NCBI RefSeq assembly: GCF_003989665.1
Contig: NZ_RZIJ01000013.1
Span: 1-64,000 of the forward strand
DNA from: Azospirillum doebereinerae
GTDB lineage: Bacteria > Pseudomonadota > Alphaproteobacteria > Azospirillales > Azospirillaceae
Direction of reading: 5' to 3'
Length of the DNA: 64,000 nt
The translations under genes were made by a program, and so were the position numbers. Positions 17,164-26,533 of the stretch are shown piece after piece (within the stretch, counting starts at the first letter, position 1; each line of letters opens with the position of its first letter). The notes beneath the pieces were generated by a model. It ran no database searches. It saw only the letters and a program-made list of their open reading frames with translations, and had not been told where the DNA came from.

Positions 17164-18761
17164 ACGGCCGAAAAATCGGCATCGTCGGCTCGGGCCCCTC
17201 GGGCGCCGCCGTCGCCCACCGCTTCGTCGAGGCCGGCTTCGACGTGACCGTCATCGACGTCGGTTTCGAGATCGAGCCGCATCTGGCACCCTTCACCCAG
17301 GCCGACCACGCGGTCGACCGCGACCGCTTCATGGAGGCGGTCACCGCCCAGCGGAAGAGCGTGGTCGGCGAGACCGCCGTCCTGCCTCCCAAGCTGCCCT
17401 TCGGCTCCGACTTCGTCTACCGGTCGATCCCGCCCAACCGCCTGTCCAGCGGCGCCGGCCTGCACGTCGAGACCTCCCTGGCGCTCGGCGGCCTCAGCAA
17501 CGCCTGGGGCGCGAACGTCTGCGCCGTGTCGCAGCGGGACATGGCCGACTGGCCCTTCCCGGCCGGCGACCTGACGCCGCATTTCGCCGAGCTGGACGCC
17601 ATCCTCGACGTCAGCGGCGACGCCGGCGACGGCATCGACGAGCTGTACGACGCCCGCCTCGACGCCCGGCCCAACTACCCGCTGGGCCTGCACGGGCAGC
17701 GCATCCTCGCCGGGGTGGCGCGCGGGCGGGAGCGGCTGGCGGCCGCCGGCCTGCGCTGCGGGCGCGCCAAGATCGCCGTCGGGCCGAAGCATTCGGTCGG
17801 CGGCATGGGCTGCACCTCCTGCGGGCTGTGCATGCACGGCTGCCCGCACCGGGCCATCTTCAACGCGGCCGACGTCATCCGCTCGCTGTCGGGCCGGCCC
17901 AATTTCCGCTACCTGGGCGGACGCCACGTCCTGCGCTACGCCGAGGGGCCGGACGGCGTCGCCGCCGTCTGCCGGCCGGCGGACGGCGGCCCCCGCGAGG
18001 AGCACCGCTTCGACCGCCTGTTCGTCGCCTGCGGCGTCATGGGCTCCACGGCCATCGTGGCGCGGTCCCAGGGCCTGTGCGACCGCGACTTCATCATCCA
18101 CGACAGCCAGAAATACTACTTCCCCTATCTGCGCTACCGGCGGGTCAAGGGGGCGGTGGACGAGCGGGCCAACACGCTGGCGCAGGTCTACATCCAGGAC
18201 GTCGGCCTGCGCTCCACCCCGCACACGCTCCACTGCCAGCTCTACGGGGTGAACGACCTGTTCTTCGAATCCCTCAAGGCGAAGCTGGGGGCCCTGGCCC
18301 ACCCGCTGATGCGGCTGGGCACGCCCATGTTCGAGCGCATGATGATCGGGATGGTCTATTTCCACTCCAACGATTCCGGCACCCTGCGCTACCGCGTCTC
18401 GGCGAACGAGGAGGACGGGATCGGCCATGTCGAGGCCGGGCCGCGCCCGGACACCCGCCCGATCTTCAAGGAGTTCATGGGGCGGCTCGGCCGCTTCGGC
18501 GGAGTGTTCGGCGGACGGCCGCTGCCTTTCCTGGCCGAAAGCAGCCCGCCCGGCCACAGCCTGCATTTCGGCGGGTCCCTGCCAATGGCGCGGGCGCCGG
18601 AACCGGGGCAGACCGACGTGCTCGGCCGCCCCTTCGGCTCGGGCCGGGTGCATGTGGTCGACACCTCGGTCCTGCCGTCGATCCCCGGCACGCCGACCAC
18701 CTACACGGTGATGGCCAACGCCCTGCGCATCTGCGCCGGCGTCCTGAAGGGCGCCGCCTGA
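17160..18761 (+). CDS. GMC-like FAD oxidoreductase with a 4Fe-4S ferredoxin motif
   Basis: This 533-residue protein begins with an FAD-binding GIVGSGPSGAAVAHRF Rossmann loop. Mid-protein it has a CTSCGLCMHGCP motif (CxxCxxCxxxCP), typical of one 4Fe-4S cluster. The C-terminal block, with GSLPMA, VHVVDTSVLPS and GTPTTYTVMANALRI, matches the GMC oxidoreductase C-terminal domain. GMC enzymes oxidise alcohols; together with the cluster this suggests a sugar or polyol oxidation passing electrons to an iron-sulphur centre. Start TTG 17160 overlaps the GT9 stop by 4 bases and has a GGGGAGA site. The substrate is unknown; its place among glycosyltransferases suggests a nucleotide sugar or nascent glycan. 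Confidence 0.75.
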   Translation: MNGRKIGIVGSGPSGAAVAHRFVEAGFDVTVIDVGFEIEPHLAPFTQADHAVDRDRFMEAVTAQRKSVVGETAVLPPKLPFGSDFVYRSIPPNRLSSGAGLHVETSLALGGLSNAWGANVCAVSQRDMADWPFPAGDLTPHFAELDAILDVSGDAGDGIDELYDARLDARPNYPLGLHGQRILAGVARGRERLAAAGLRCGRAKIAVGPKHSVGGMGCTSCGLCMHGCPHRAIFNAADVIRSLSGRPNFRYLGGRHVLRYAEGPDGVAAVCRPADGGPREEHRFDRLFVACGVMGSTAIVARSQGLCDRDFIIHDSQKYYFPYLRYRRVKGAVDERANTLAQVYIQDVGLRSTPHTLHCQLYGVNDLFFESLKAKLGALAHPLMRLGTPMFERMMIGMVYFHSNDSGTLRYRVSANEEDGIGHVEAGPRPDTRPIFKEFMGRLGRFGGVFGGRPLPFLAESSPPGHSLHFGGSLPMARAPEPGQTDVLGRPFGSGRVHVVDTSVLPSIPGTPTTYTVMANALRICAGVLKGAA

Positions 18762-18771
18762 CGGGACGGGG

Positions 18772-19752
18772 TCACAGCCGCAGAAAGGCCTCGTAGGCGG
18801 CGATCATCACGTCGACGTCGTCGTCCTCGGCCCGCCAGTCCAGGACCGTCCGGGTCGTCCGCGTGTCGAAGACGAAGTCCGCGTCCGCGCTCAGATACTG
18901 CTCGGGGTACATGAGCGGGCGGCCGAACCGGTCCAGCAGGGCCAGCGTCGCCGTCACCAGCCTGGCCGGGGTGGGCACGAGGACGGAGGAGGAGCCGGCG
19001 TGGCGGATCACCGCGCCCAGCAGGTCGCGGGCGGTCTTGGGGGTTTCCGAGCCCAGGTTGAAGGGGCCGGGCGGACAGCCCGCCGCGACCGCGCGCAGGT
19101 CGGCGCGCACGCAGTCATCGACCGAGATCATCTGGTAACGGTTCCTCCCGCTGCCGATCATCGGCACCGGCAGGCCCTTGCGGATCAGCTTGAACAGGGT
19201 CGCCAGGGTGCCGAGCCGGCCGGGCCCGCTGATCAGCCGGGGGCGGAAGATGGTCGCCCGCAGCCCGTCCTCCGCCGCCGCCCGCCGGATCAGGGCCTCG
19301 GCCTCCAGCTTGGTGCGGCCGTAAGGACCGAGCGGCTTCTGCGGATGGTCGGGGGTGACCGGGAGCCGTTCCGGCAGGCCGTAGGTCATGTCGGTCGAGA
19401 AGAAGACCATCCGCCCGGTGCCGGCCCGGCGCATCGCCGCCAGCAGCTGGCGGGTCCCGCCGACGTTGACCTCCTCGAACCAGGCGTCCCGCCCGTGCAG
19501 CGGAACGCCGTTGCCGAAATGGCGGGCCGCCAGATGATGCACCACGTCGTCCGGCCGCAGATCGAGCCGGGCCAGATCCTCCGCGCTGCGGATGTCGCCC
19601 GGCACGAAGACGCCGCCGGCCCCCTCTTCCGGCGTGGGGCCACCCGCCACCGGCGCGCGGCTGAACGCCACGACCGGCTCCCCCGCCTCAAGCAGGGCCT
19701 GCACCAGCCGCTGACCGACGAAGCCGCTGGACCCGACGACGATGTGCCTCAT
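18772..19752 (-). CDS. NAD-dependent epimerase/dehydratase (extended SDR)
   Basis: A 326-residue extended short-chain dehydrogenase/reductase. The N-terminus has the NAD-binding GSSGFVGQRL loop, and the active site shows FFSTDMTYG and the YxxxK pair in PYGRTKLEAE. It probably epimerises or reduces a nucleotide sugar, but the specific activity is not recognisable. ATG 19752 has a GGGGA site 9 bases upstream; longer frames lack family features. It lies 43 bases downstream of the GT-C gene on the same strand and converges with the oxidoreductase gene, leaving only 10 bases between stops. Confidence 0.75.
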   Translation of the reverse strand: MRHIVVGSSGFVGQRLVQALLEAGEPVVAFSRAPVAGGPTPEEGAGGVFVPGDIRSAEDLARLDLRPDDVVHHLAARHFGNGVPLHGRDAWFEEVNVGGTRQLLAAMRRAGTGRMVFFSTDMTYGLPERLPVTPDHPQKPLGPYGRTKLEAEALIRRAAAEDGLRATIFRPRLISGPGRLGTLATLFKLIRKGLPVPMIGSGRNRYQMISVDDCVRADLRAVAAGCPPGPFNLGSETPKTARDLLGAVIRHAGSSSVLVPTPARLVTATLALLDRFGRPLMYPEQYLSADADFVFDTRTTRTVLDWRAEDDDVDVMIAAYEAFLRL

Positions 19753-19795
19753 GGCTTTTCCCCTTCCCCTTTTTCGACCCGTTTCCCGGCAGGGA

Positions 19796-21481
19796 TCAGG
19801 GCGTGCCGACGCTGTAGAAACCGGTGCAGCCCGCCACCGGCTGGAGGACCATGCCCTCGTCCACCAGCTCCACGCGCGACTCTGCCTCGTCGAGCCAGAC
19901 GTGGCTGACACGGGCCTCGCGCAGGAAGGCGAGCTTGCGCGCCGCCGGGACCTCGGGCCAGTTGTTGGGCATGATCAGGACGACGCGGCGCGCCAGCACG
20001 CCGAAGCGGATGCCGTCCTGCAAGGTCTGGCTGGTGTAGCGGAACAGCAGCAGCGTCCGGCCGTCCGCCGGGACGCAGCGCATCAGGTCGGGGTGCGCCT
20101 CGGCGTGGCGGTTCGCCTCGTTGAAGCGCAGCGGCGGCCAGCCCTCCTGGAACGCCTCGCGGAGCATCGTCGGAAAGCCCGCGAGGCACAGTCCGACCAA
20201 CCCCGCCTCCAGCACAAGGCGCGGCCCACGGCTTCCCAGCCGCTGCTCCGCCGCCGCCATCCCGGCCAGGGTCCAGCCCAGCAGCGCGAGCGCCACCAGC
20301 AGGAAGGTCATCGAATAGTAGCGGGTGTTCATCTGGTAGCCGGTGGCCACCGGACCGACGAACAGCAGCAGCCCGGCGAGCGCGGTGAGCGTCACGGCGG
20401 CCGGGTATCGCAGGGCCGCGACCGCGCCGTCCGCCTCCGGCGCCGTCCCGCCGCGCCGGCCGCCGGCCAGCCCCCAACCCGTCAGCAACAGCGCCAGGAC
20501 GGGGACGCCGGCCAGGAAGACCCAGGCGAAGGGGCTGCGCGCCAGCATGACGTGGAGGATGTTCAGGAAATCGGCGGCGGTCAGCGAGACGCGGGCCAGC
20601 CAGCCGTCGAAGTCGCTGAACAGCGTCGGCTCGCCGGGCAGGATCAGGTCCAGGGAATGCAGTTGCTTGACGGCGACCGCGACGATGGCGTTGTCGGAGG
20701 CGTAGGGCTTTCCGAACACGGCGAGCGAGAAGACGATCCAGGGCGAAACTGTGAGCAGCACGCCGGCCGCATAGAGCACGGTCGCCCGGATCCGGCGGCG
20801 GCCGGCGGTGGCCAGCACGACCCCCGCGAAGGCCAGCACCAGCAGGTTGACGTCGAAGCGGGTCATCGCCGCCAGCCCCATCGTCACCCCGACGGCGAAG
20901 GCCCGGCTGGCCGTCAGGTCGCCGCGCCGGGGCAGCAGGGCAAGCGCCGCCAGGATGAAGAACAGGGCGATCGGGATCGTCGAGGCGCGGTAGACGTCCC
21001 GGTACAGCTCCCAGATGTTGAAGGCGACGACGGCCAGCAGCAGAGCCGACAGCGCCACGGCGGGGGGCCGCCTCTCGTCCGCCATGCCCCCCGCCGCCTT
21101 GCCCAGGATCACCCAGCCGAGCAGCAGGGAGCCCAGCCCGGCCAGGACGGTCACGATGTAGTGGCCGTAGATGCCGAGCCCGGTCAGCGCATCCGCGGCG
21201 TAAACCAGGACCGGCCCCAGGAACGCGTAGCTGGAGCCGTAATCGAGATCGAACTGGAACTGCCGGATCAGCGTGCCGTGGTAGAAACGCTCGTCGAAAC
21301 TGCGCGCCATGTCGTAGACGGCCCAGGCGTCGGCGTTGATGAAGGCGTGCTGGGCGTAGTAGCAAAACGACCCGGCGGCAAAGACCAGGAAAAGGACCGC
21401 GACAAGAATTGGCGCCAACCAGCGCAGAACACCGGCGGGAGCACGCACCAAATCCGGCTGTCCGGCCAATGAAGACGACAT
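19796..21481 (-). CDS. GT-C membrane glycosyltransferase (PMT/ArnT-like)
   Basis: This 561-residue integral membrane protein has an N-terminal helix followed by a periplasmic loop with INADAWAVYDMARSFDERFYH, where acidic and His residues match the GT-C catalytic loop, then about ten further helices and a soluble C-terminal tail. GT-C enzymes use polyprenyl-phosphate sugars on the outer face of the inner membrane. ATG 21481 with a GGGAG site is preferred to the longer frame from 21544. It has the same layout as the protein at 37343-39070. The lipid-sugar donor may come from the GT2 enzyme at 10696-11721. Confidence 0.72.
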   Translation of the reverse strand: MSSSLAGQPDLVRAPAGVLRWLAPILVAVLFLVFAAGSFCYYAQHAFINADAWAVYDMARSFDERFYHGTLIRQFQFDLDYGSSYAFLGPVLVYAADALTGLGIYGHYIVTVLAGLGSLLLGWVILGKAAGGMADERRPPAVALSALLLAVVAFNIWELYRDVYRASTIPIALFFILAALALLPRRGDLTASRAFAVGVTMGLAAMTRFDVNLLVLAFAGVVLATAGRRRIRATVLYAAGVLLTVSPWIVFSLAVFGKPYASDNAIVAVAVKQLHSLDLILPGEPTLFSDFDGWLARVSLTAADFLNILHVMLARSPFAWVFLAGVPVLALLLTGWGLAGGRRGGTAPEADGAVAALRYPAAVTLTALAGLLLFVGPVATGYQMNTRYYSMTFLLVALALLGWTLAGMAAAEQRLGSRGPRLVLEAGLVGLCLAGFPTMLREAFQEGWPPLRFNEANRHAEAHPDLMRCVPADGRTLLLFRYTSQTLQDGIRFGVLARRVVLIMPNNWPEVPAARKLAFLREARVSHVWLDEAESRVELVDEGMVLQPVAGCTGFYSVGTP

Positions 21482-21790
21482 TCGTGTGGCGCTCCCGAAG
21501 AATAGATAGGGCATCGGCAAAACATGCGGATAAAATCCCACCATGCTTTAGCTCATGCGGAAACCGGGAGCAAGCCCGCGCGGCGTCGGTGCCTCCCTCT
21601 CCTCCACCACCCCGGCCGCCTTCCCGCGGCGCCTCATTCGCAACGGCTTCATCGGCCGGGCCCTGCCCCTGAACCCGACGGCGGCTGGAACGGCCGCCCC
21701 GGCGCTGCGACACCCGTCACAACTCATTGCAATCGGGGGCCGTGGTCCGTATCAACGGGGCTCCAGGGCGAACGGGACGGGCGGCGGGAC
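21482..21790. other. Divergent intergenic region, 309 bp
   Basis: Lies between the minus-strand GT-C gene and the plus-strand methyltransferase. The part next to the GT-C gene (21500-21560) is less GC-rich than the rest. Apart from the weak promoter candidate at 21727-21755, nothing convincing is visible; short frames crossing it show no family features. Confidence 0.5.
21727..21755 (+). promoter_or_regulatory. Candidate sigma-70 promoter for the methyltransferase gene
   Basis: TTGCAA at 21727-21732 and TATCAA at 21750-21755 are separated by 17 bases, each matching the consensus at 4 of 6 positions. It ends 36 bases before ATG 21791. Confidence 0.35.
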
Positions 21791-22480
21791 ATGGCAGCGA
21801 CCGATGTGGTTTCCCTTGAGGGCGAGCGGGGCGACACGGCCTCGTGCCTGAGCTACTTCCAATCGCTCGGCATCGATCCGGCCGCGCGCATCCTCGACGT
21901 CGGCTGCCGCCACGGCAGCTTCCTGGAGAATCTGCGCCGGCAGGGCTACGCGGACGTCCAGGGGCTGGAGATCGACGCCGCCGCCATTGCCAAGGGCGAA
22001 GCCGCCTACCCCGACCTGAAGGGCCGGATGCAGGTCTACGACGGCACGATCTTCCCCTTCGCCAAGGGCTGCTTCGACGTCATCACCATGTTCGACGTCA
22101 TCGAGCACATCCCCCCCGTCGAGGCCTACCTGACCGAGCTTTGCACCCTGCTGGGTCCGGGCGGACGGCTGGTCTTCCAGACACCGAACCTGCTGGTCGA
22201 TGCACCCTACTGGATCCTGGCCCTGCGCGCGTTCAACCGCGAGAAGCTGGCCATGATCTTCCGCGAGCATTGCTCGTTGCAGACCTACGGCAGCCTGCGC
22301 CGCCTGCTTGGCCGGGCCGGTTTCCGCGACGTGCGGATCGAGCGCAACCGCAGCGACACCGAGTTCAAGAAGACGCTGGTCCGCCAGTCGCTGGGCTGGC
22401 CCGGCCTGCTGATCCTCCAGGCCTCCAACCATTTCCCGATGGTGCTCTACCCCAATTTCTGGGGTCACGCCCGGGTCTGA
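21791..22480 (+). CDS. SAM-dependent methyltransferase
   Basis: A 229-residue class I methyltransferase. Motif I is ILDVGCRHGSF; the acidic motif is FDVIEHIPP, followed by FQTPNLL. The frame is open further upstream, but ATG 21791 has a purine-rich site and starts just before the fold. The next methyltransferase begins 88 bases downstream. It is likely a sugar or glycan O-methylase; the substrate is unknown. Confidence 0.75.
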   Translation: MAATDVVSLEGERGDTASCLSYFQSLGIDPAARILDVGCRHGSFLENLRRQGYADVQGLEIDAAAIAKGEAAYPDLKGRMQVYDGTIFPFAKGCFDVITMFDVIEHIPPVEAYLTELCTLLGPGGRLVFQTPNLLVDAPYWILALRAFNREKLAMIFREHCSLQTYGSLRRLLGRAGFRDVRIERNRSDTEFKKTLVRQSLGWPGLLILQASNHFPMVLYPNFWGHARV

Positions 22481-22568
22481 GGCGCCCCCAAGCCGGCAAT
22501 TCGTCCCTTGACCCGCTCCCCCGGCTGCTGTTTGTTCCGCGACGGGTGGAGCGGTAGCAGGTCCGGTG

Positions 22569-23294
22569 ATGGATTCGATCGACAACAAGGCCAATTACCG
22601 GTCGCGCGCGCTGGTCGCCGGTTACGACGCCGAGCGTCGGATCGACAAGGACGACTACGTCAACGACCGCGAGGTCGGCTATTTCACCGCCCAGATCCGC
22701 TGTCTGGTCGGCCCGGCCGGCTCGATCGTCGACATGGGGGCCGGGACCGGCAAGCTGTCGCTGGCCTTCGCCCGGCTGGGCTACGCCGTCACCGCCTTCG
22801 ACCAGTCGGAAGCCATGCTGGAGCGGCTCGACGCCAAGGCGAGGGCCGAGGGGCTGAGCATCGCCTGCCGCCTGGGCGACATCGTCGCCGACGCGCCGAA
22901 CCATCCGGTCGAGCCGACGCACGACGCCGCCGTGTCTTCGCGCGTGCTGATGCACGTCGCCGACCCCGACGCGATGATCGGCCATATGGCGGCCCTGTCG
23001 CGCAAGGGCATCGTGCTGGACGCGCCCCGCCGGGCCAGCCCCAACCGGCTGCTGGTGGCGCTGCGCGCCCGGACCGGTGGCGAGGTCTACCGCTGCTTCG
23101 ACGACCGCGCCCTGACCGGCAGCGTCGCACGCCAAGGGCTGCGGGTGATCGACGCGACGCCGATCTTCACCCTGCCGATCGGGCTGCATCTGGCGCTCGG
23201 CAACAAGCCCCTGTCGACGGCGCTGGAACATGGCCTGGCTTTCGGCCGGTGCTTCGCCTCCACGCTGTTCCTTGCGGCCGAGCGGCAAACGTGA
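22569..23294 (+). CDS. SAM-dependent methyltransferase
   Basis: A 241-residue class I methyltransferase with motif I IVDMGAGTGKLSLAFA and an acidic SRVLMHVADPD loop. GTG 22566 and ATG 22569 are adjacent; the ATG is taken as the start. It is the fourth stand-alone methyltransferase of this region. The C-terminal half is less conserved-looking and may define the acceptor. No membrane segment is visible. Confidence 0.72.
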   Translation: MDSIDNKANYRSRALVAGYDAERRIDKDDYVNDREVGYFTAQIRCLVGPAGSIVDMGAGTGKLSLAFARLGYAVTAFDQSEAMLERLDAKARAEGLSIACRLGDIVADAPNHPVEPTHDAAVSSRVLMHVADPDAMIGHMAALSRKGIVLDAPRRASPNRLLVALRARTGGEVYRCFDDRALTGSVARQGLRVIDATPIFTLPIGLHLALGNKPLSTALEHGLAFGRCFASTLFLAAERQT

Positions 23295-23413
23295 ACCCCT
23301 TCATGACCCAAGCCGAACCACATTATGGCGCTGACATAAGATTTCAGGGCGAACGGCATTAACCGGTTCATCGCCTTCCTTTATTTGCCCTGCGTGATTT
23401 CCTTCCGGAGACA

Positions 23414-24292
23414 ATGAACATGCGCATCGGTATATTCACGGTTCATCATAAGGAAGGCATCCTCACGCCGACGCAGGCTCCGTTCGTCCCCTTCATGGTC
23501 GGTTGCACCAGCGCGCCTCCCGACGGCTTCATGGGCGATCACGCGGGGGTGTCGCTCGGCTCGCTCGGGCACAACGCGGGGTCCTACGGCGACCTGCGGG
23601 CGCAGTTCAGCGTCTGGAAGAACAGCATCAATCAATACGACGTCATCGGATTTCAGCAATACCGTCGATTGTATTTTTTTGACAACCGGACGATGCGCCG
23701 CCTTTTTTCGGAAACGGAAGTGATGACGCGGGCAACCCTCCGCCATCCCAGCATCTTCATAAACGCGGGCCGCAGCGGCTTCGAAAGGTATATCCAGGCC
23801 CTCGACCAATCGACGGACGAGATCTCGTCCTACATAGAGAAGGCGACCGCCTCGTCCATCATCGTGAACCGGCGGCTCGTCACGAACGAAGGCATGGTCG
23901 AGCTTTTCAAGCGCATTCATGACAAGGAGCATTGGGATCTCCTGGTTTCCATCCTGCATAAGAAGGGCGGGAACTATCCCATCATCGCCGGTGAGGCTGT
24001 CCACAACAAGTGGGCCCCCTACTGCAACATGTTCATCGCCAGGACCGAAGTCTTCTCCCAGATTCTGGAAAGCCTTTTCGACATCATGTTCGAAGTCGAG
24101 AGGAACATCGATCTCTCCGCAGGGCTGCAACTCGAACGGTCGCTGGCCTACATCGCGGAACGTTTGATGGCCATGATCATCATAGAATACGCGGCGGCGA
24201 ACCCGGAGATCGGCTTGATCGATCTGCCGGTGGTGAACTATGTCGATCATCTTGGCGATGGGATATATTCTTCCCTTGGAAGAATAATATGA
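23414..24292 (+). CDS. DUF4422 glycosyltransferase
   Basis: A 292-residue protein of the DUF4422 family, recognised by the IGIFTVHHKEG start, VPFMVGC, YGDLRAQFSVWKN, VIGFQQYRRLYFF and a late CNMFIARTEVFSQ block. DUF4422 proteins occur in capsule and exopolysaccharide clusters and include galactofuranosyl-type transferases. ATG 23414 has a GGAG site 4 bases upstream. Codon use here is less GC-biased than in the neighbours, and so is the 119-bp upstream gap, hinting at separate acquisition together with the dideoxyhexose genes. It lies 91 bases before rfbH on the same strand. Confidence 0.78.
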   Translation: MNMRIGIFTVHHKEGILTPTQAPFVPFMVGCTSAPPDGFMGDHAGVSLGSLGHNAGSYGDLRAQFSVWKNSINQYDVIGFQQYRRLYFFDNRTMRRLFSETEVMTRATLRHPSIFINAGRSGFERYIQALDQSTDEISSYIEKATASSIIVNRRLVTNEGMVELFKRIHDKEHWDLLVSILHKKGGNYPIIAGEAVHNKWAPYCNMFIARTEVFSQILESLFDIMFEVERNIDLSAGLQLERSLAYIAERLMAMIIIEYAAANPEIGLIDLPVVNYVDHLGDGIYSSLGRII

Positions 24293-24383
24293 ATGCTTCT
24301 GATCGGGACGAGAGTTTTTCTCCGTCCTCGGCACGGCAATACGAACGGACACCATCTCTCCGGATCATTGAGAGAGTCTGATC

Positions 24384-25766
24384 TTGAGCGACGTAGGCGG
24401 CAAAGCGGAGGGCATGGAAGTGAGTGGTCCGGACCATCGAAAAGAGAACGATCCGCAATCCATCCGGGAAGAGATCAAGACTCTCGCCCGCAAGTATTTC
24501 GATGCGATCGAGCCCGGATCCTTCACTCCGGGGAAAAGCTACATCCCGCCCAGCGGCAAGGTGCTGGACGCCAACGACCTGGTGCACCTGATCGACGCCT
24601 CGCTGGACATGTGGCTCACGACCGGCCGTTTTGCCGACCGTTTCGAAAGCCAGCTCGCCGAAACGTTCGGCACGCGCTTCGCGAAGCTGACGGTTTCCGG
24701 TTCCGCGGCCAATCTCCTGGCCTTCTCATGCCTGACCTCCCCGCGTCTCCAGGACAAGCGGATCGCCCCCGGCAGCGAAGTCATCACCGTCGCCGCCGGC
24801 TTCCCGACCACGGTGGCGCCGATCGTCCAGAACCGCTGCGTTCCCGTCTTCGTGGACGTCGATCTGGCGACCCACAACGTGGACATCGACCGGCTGGAGG
24901 GGGCGGTCAGCAACAAGACCCGTGCCGTCATGATCGCCCACACCCTGGGCAACCCGTTCAACGCCGACGCCGTCGCCGCATTCGCCAAGCGGCACGATCT
25001 GTACTTCATTGAGGATTGCTGCGACGCTTTCGGCGCCGCCCTGAACGGCAAGGCCGTCGGCACCTTCGGCGACATCGCGACGCTCAGCTTCTACCCCGCG
25101 CACCACATCACGATGGGCGAGGGCGGCGCCGTGATGACGAACCGCAAGTCGCTGGCCACCCTCATCGAATCCTTCCGAGACTGGGGCCGCGACTGCTGGT
25201 GCAAGCCCGGGCAGTCCAACACCTGCGGCAACCGGTTCGGCCAGAAATTCGCCGGCCTGCCGGAAGGCTACGATCACAAGTATGTCTACTCCCATCTCGG
25301 GTACAATCTGAAGGCGACGGACATGCAGGCCGCGATCGGCCTCAGCCAGCTTGAGAAACTGCCCGCCTTCATCGGCAAGCGGCGCGAGAACCATCTGGCC
25401 CTGTCCCGCGCGTTCAAGGACAGGGGGCTGGACGAGTATTTCCTGCTGCCCGAGGCGACGCCCGGCTCGGAGCCGAGCTGGTTCGGCTTCCTCCTGACCA
25501 TCCGGGACGGTGCGCCGCTCAAGCGGAACGCCGTCGTCCGCTATCTGGAGGATCACGGCATCGGGACGCGCCTGCTCTTCGCCGGCAACCTTACCCGCCA
25601 GCCCGCCTTCCAGGACGTGGAATACCGCGTCTTCGGCGGCCTGGAGAACACGGACAAGATCATGCGGGACAGCTTCTGGGTCGGCATCTGGCCCGGCATC
25701 GACGATCAGATGACGGAGTACATGGCCGACACCTTCGCCCGGATGATCAAGGAACTCGTCCCATGA
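24384..25766 (+). CDS. rfbH: CDP-6-deoxy-D-xylo-4-hexulose-3-dehydrase (E1)
   Basis: A 460-residue PMP-dependent, iron-sulphur enzyme that removes the C3 hydroxyl of CDP-4-keto-6-deoxyglucose, the defining step of 3,6-dideoxyhexose synthesis. It belongs to the DegT/DnrJ/EryC1/StrS fold. The PLP-binding Lys is replaced by His240 in [14 protein letters not shown], the hallmark of E1. The cysteines C213, C271, C273 and C281 match the C-x57-C-x1-C-x7-C cluster motif exactly. The start is TTG 24384, with a GAGAG site; ATG 24414 follows a GGAGG too closely but remains possible. Stop and rfbF start overlap by 4 bases. It needs an electron-donating reductase (E3), which is not in the window. Confidence 0.93.
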   Translation: MSDVGGKAEGMEVSGPDHRKENDPQSIREEIKTLARKYFDAIEPGSFTPGKSYIPPSGKVLDANDLVHLIDASLDMWLTTGRFADRFESQLAETFGTRFAKLTVSGSAANLLAFSCLTSPRLQDKRIAPGSEVITVAAGFPTTVAPIVQNRCVPVFVDVDLATHNVDIDRLEGAVSNKTRAVMIAHTLGNPFNADAVAAFAKRHDLYFIEDCCDAFGAALNGKAVGTFGDIATLSFYPAHHITMGEGGAVMTNRKSLATLIESFRDWGRDCWCKPGQSNTCGNRFGQKFAGLPEGYDHKYVYSHLGYNLKATDMQAAIGLSQLEKLPAFIGKRRENHLALSRAFKDRGLDEYFLLPEATPGSEPSWFGFLLTIRDGAPLKRNAVVRYLEDHGIGTRLLFAGNLTRQPAFQDVEYRVFGGLENTDKIMRDSFWVGIWPGIDDQMTEYMADTFARMIKELVP

Positions 25767-26533
25767 AGGCCGTCATTCTCGCCGGGGGATACGGCACGCG
25801 CATCAGCGAGGAATCCTCGACGCGGCCCAAGCCGATGATCGAGATCGGCGGCCGGCCGATCCTCTGGCACATCATGAAGATCTACACGCATTACGGCATC
25901 ACCGACTTCCTGATCTGCCTGGGCTACAAGGGCTATGTGATCAAGGAGTATTTCTTCAACTACGCCCTGCACATGTCCGACGTGACCATCGACATGGCCA
26001 ACAAATCCATGTCGACGCACCAGTCGAGCACCGAGCCGTGGAAGGTCACGCTGGTCGACACCGGCGAGGAGACCATGACCGGCGGACGGCTGCGGCGGAT
26101 CCGCGACTATGTCGGCAACGAGCCCTTCTGCATGACCTATGGCGACGGCGTCGCCGACGTCGATGTCGACAAGCTGGTGGATTTCCACCGGAGCCATGGC
26201 CGGTTGGCGACGGTCACCGCCGTCCGCCCGCCGGGGCGCTTCGGCCAGCTGGAGATCGAGGACAACCGGGTCACCGGCTTCCAGGAAAAGCCGCTGGGCG
26301 ACGGAAGCTGGATCAACGGCGGCTTCTTCGTCCTCGATCCCAGAACGCTGGACTACATCGCAGGCGACGATTCCATCTGGGAACAGGAGCCCATGAAGCG
26401 GCTGGCGGCGGAGGGGCAGTTGGCCAGCTTCCGCCACGACGGCTTCTGGCGCCCGATGGACACCCTGCGGGACAAGACCCACCTGGAGGAGCTTTGGCAG
26501 AGCAAGAGCGCCCCATGGCGGAAATGGTCGTGA
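25763..26533 (+). CDS. rfbF: Glucose-1-phosphate cytidylyltransferase
   Basis: A 256-residue nucleotidyltransferase, the usual length for RfbF/DdhA/AscA. It makes CDP-glucose from CTP and glucose-1-phosphate. The N-terminus [16 protein letters not shown] is the nucleotide loop, with the [10 protein letters not shown] sugar-phosphate motif and a [12 protein letters not shown] metal-binding segment. It overlaps rfbH by 4 bases and rfbG by about 19, so the three are translated from one message. It supplies the CDP-sugar that rfbG and rfbH convert. Confidence 0.93.
   Translation: MKAVILAGGYGTRISEESSTRPKPMIEIGGRPILWHIMKIYTHYGITDFLICLGYKGYVIKEYFFNYALHMSDVTIDMANKSMSTHQSSTEPWKVTLVDTGEETMTGGRLRRIRDYVGNEPFCMTYGDGVADVDVDKLVDFHRSHGRLATVTAVRPPGRFGQLEIEDNRVTGFQEKPLGDGSWINGGFFVLDPRTLDYIAGDDSIWEQEPMKRLAAEGQLASFRHDGFWRPMDTLRDKTHLEELWQSKSAPWRKWS

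Noticed and set aside
24354-24378. Hairpin that would hide the rfbH ribosome site
   Set aside because: Only a 6-bp stem (tctctc with gagaga), too weak to claim regulation without more evidence.
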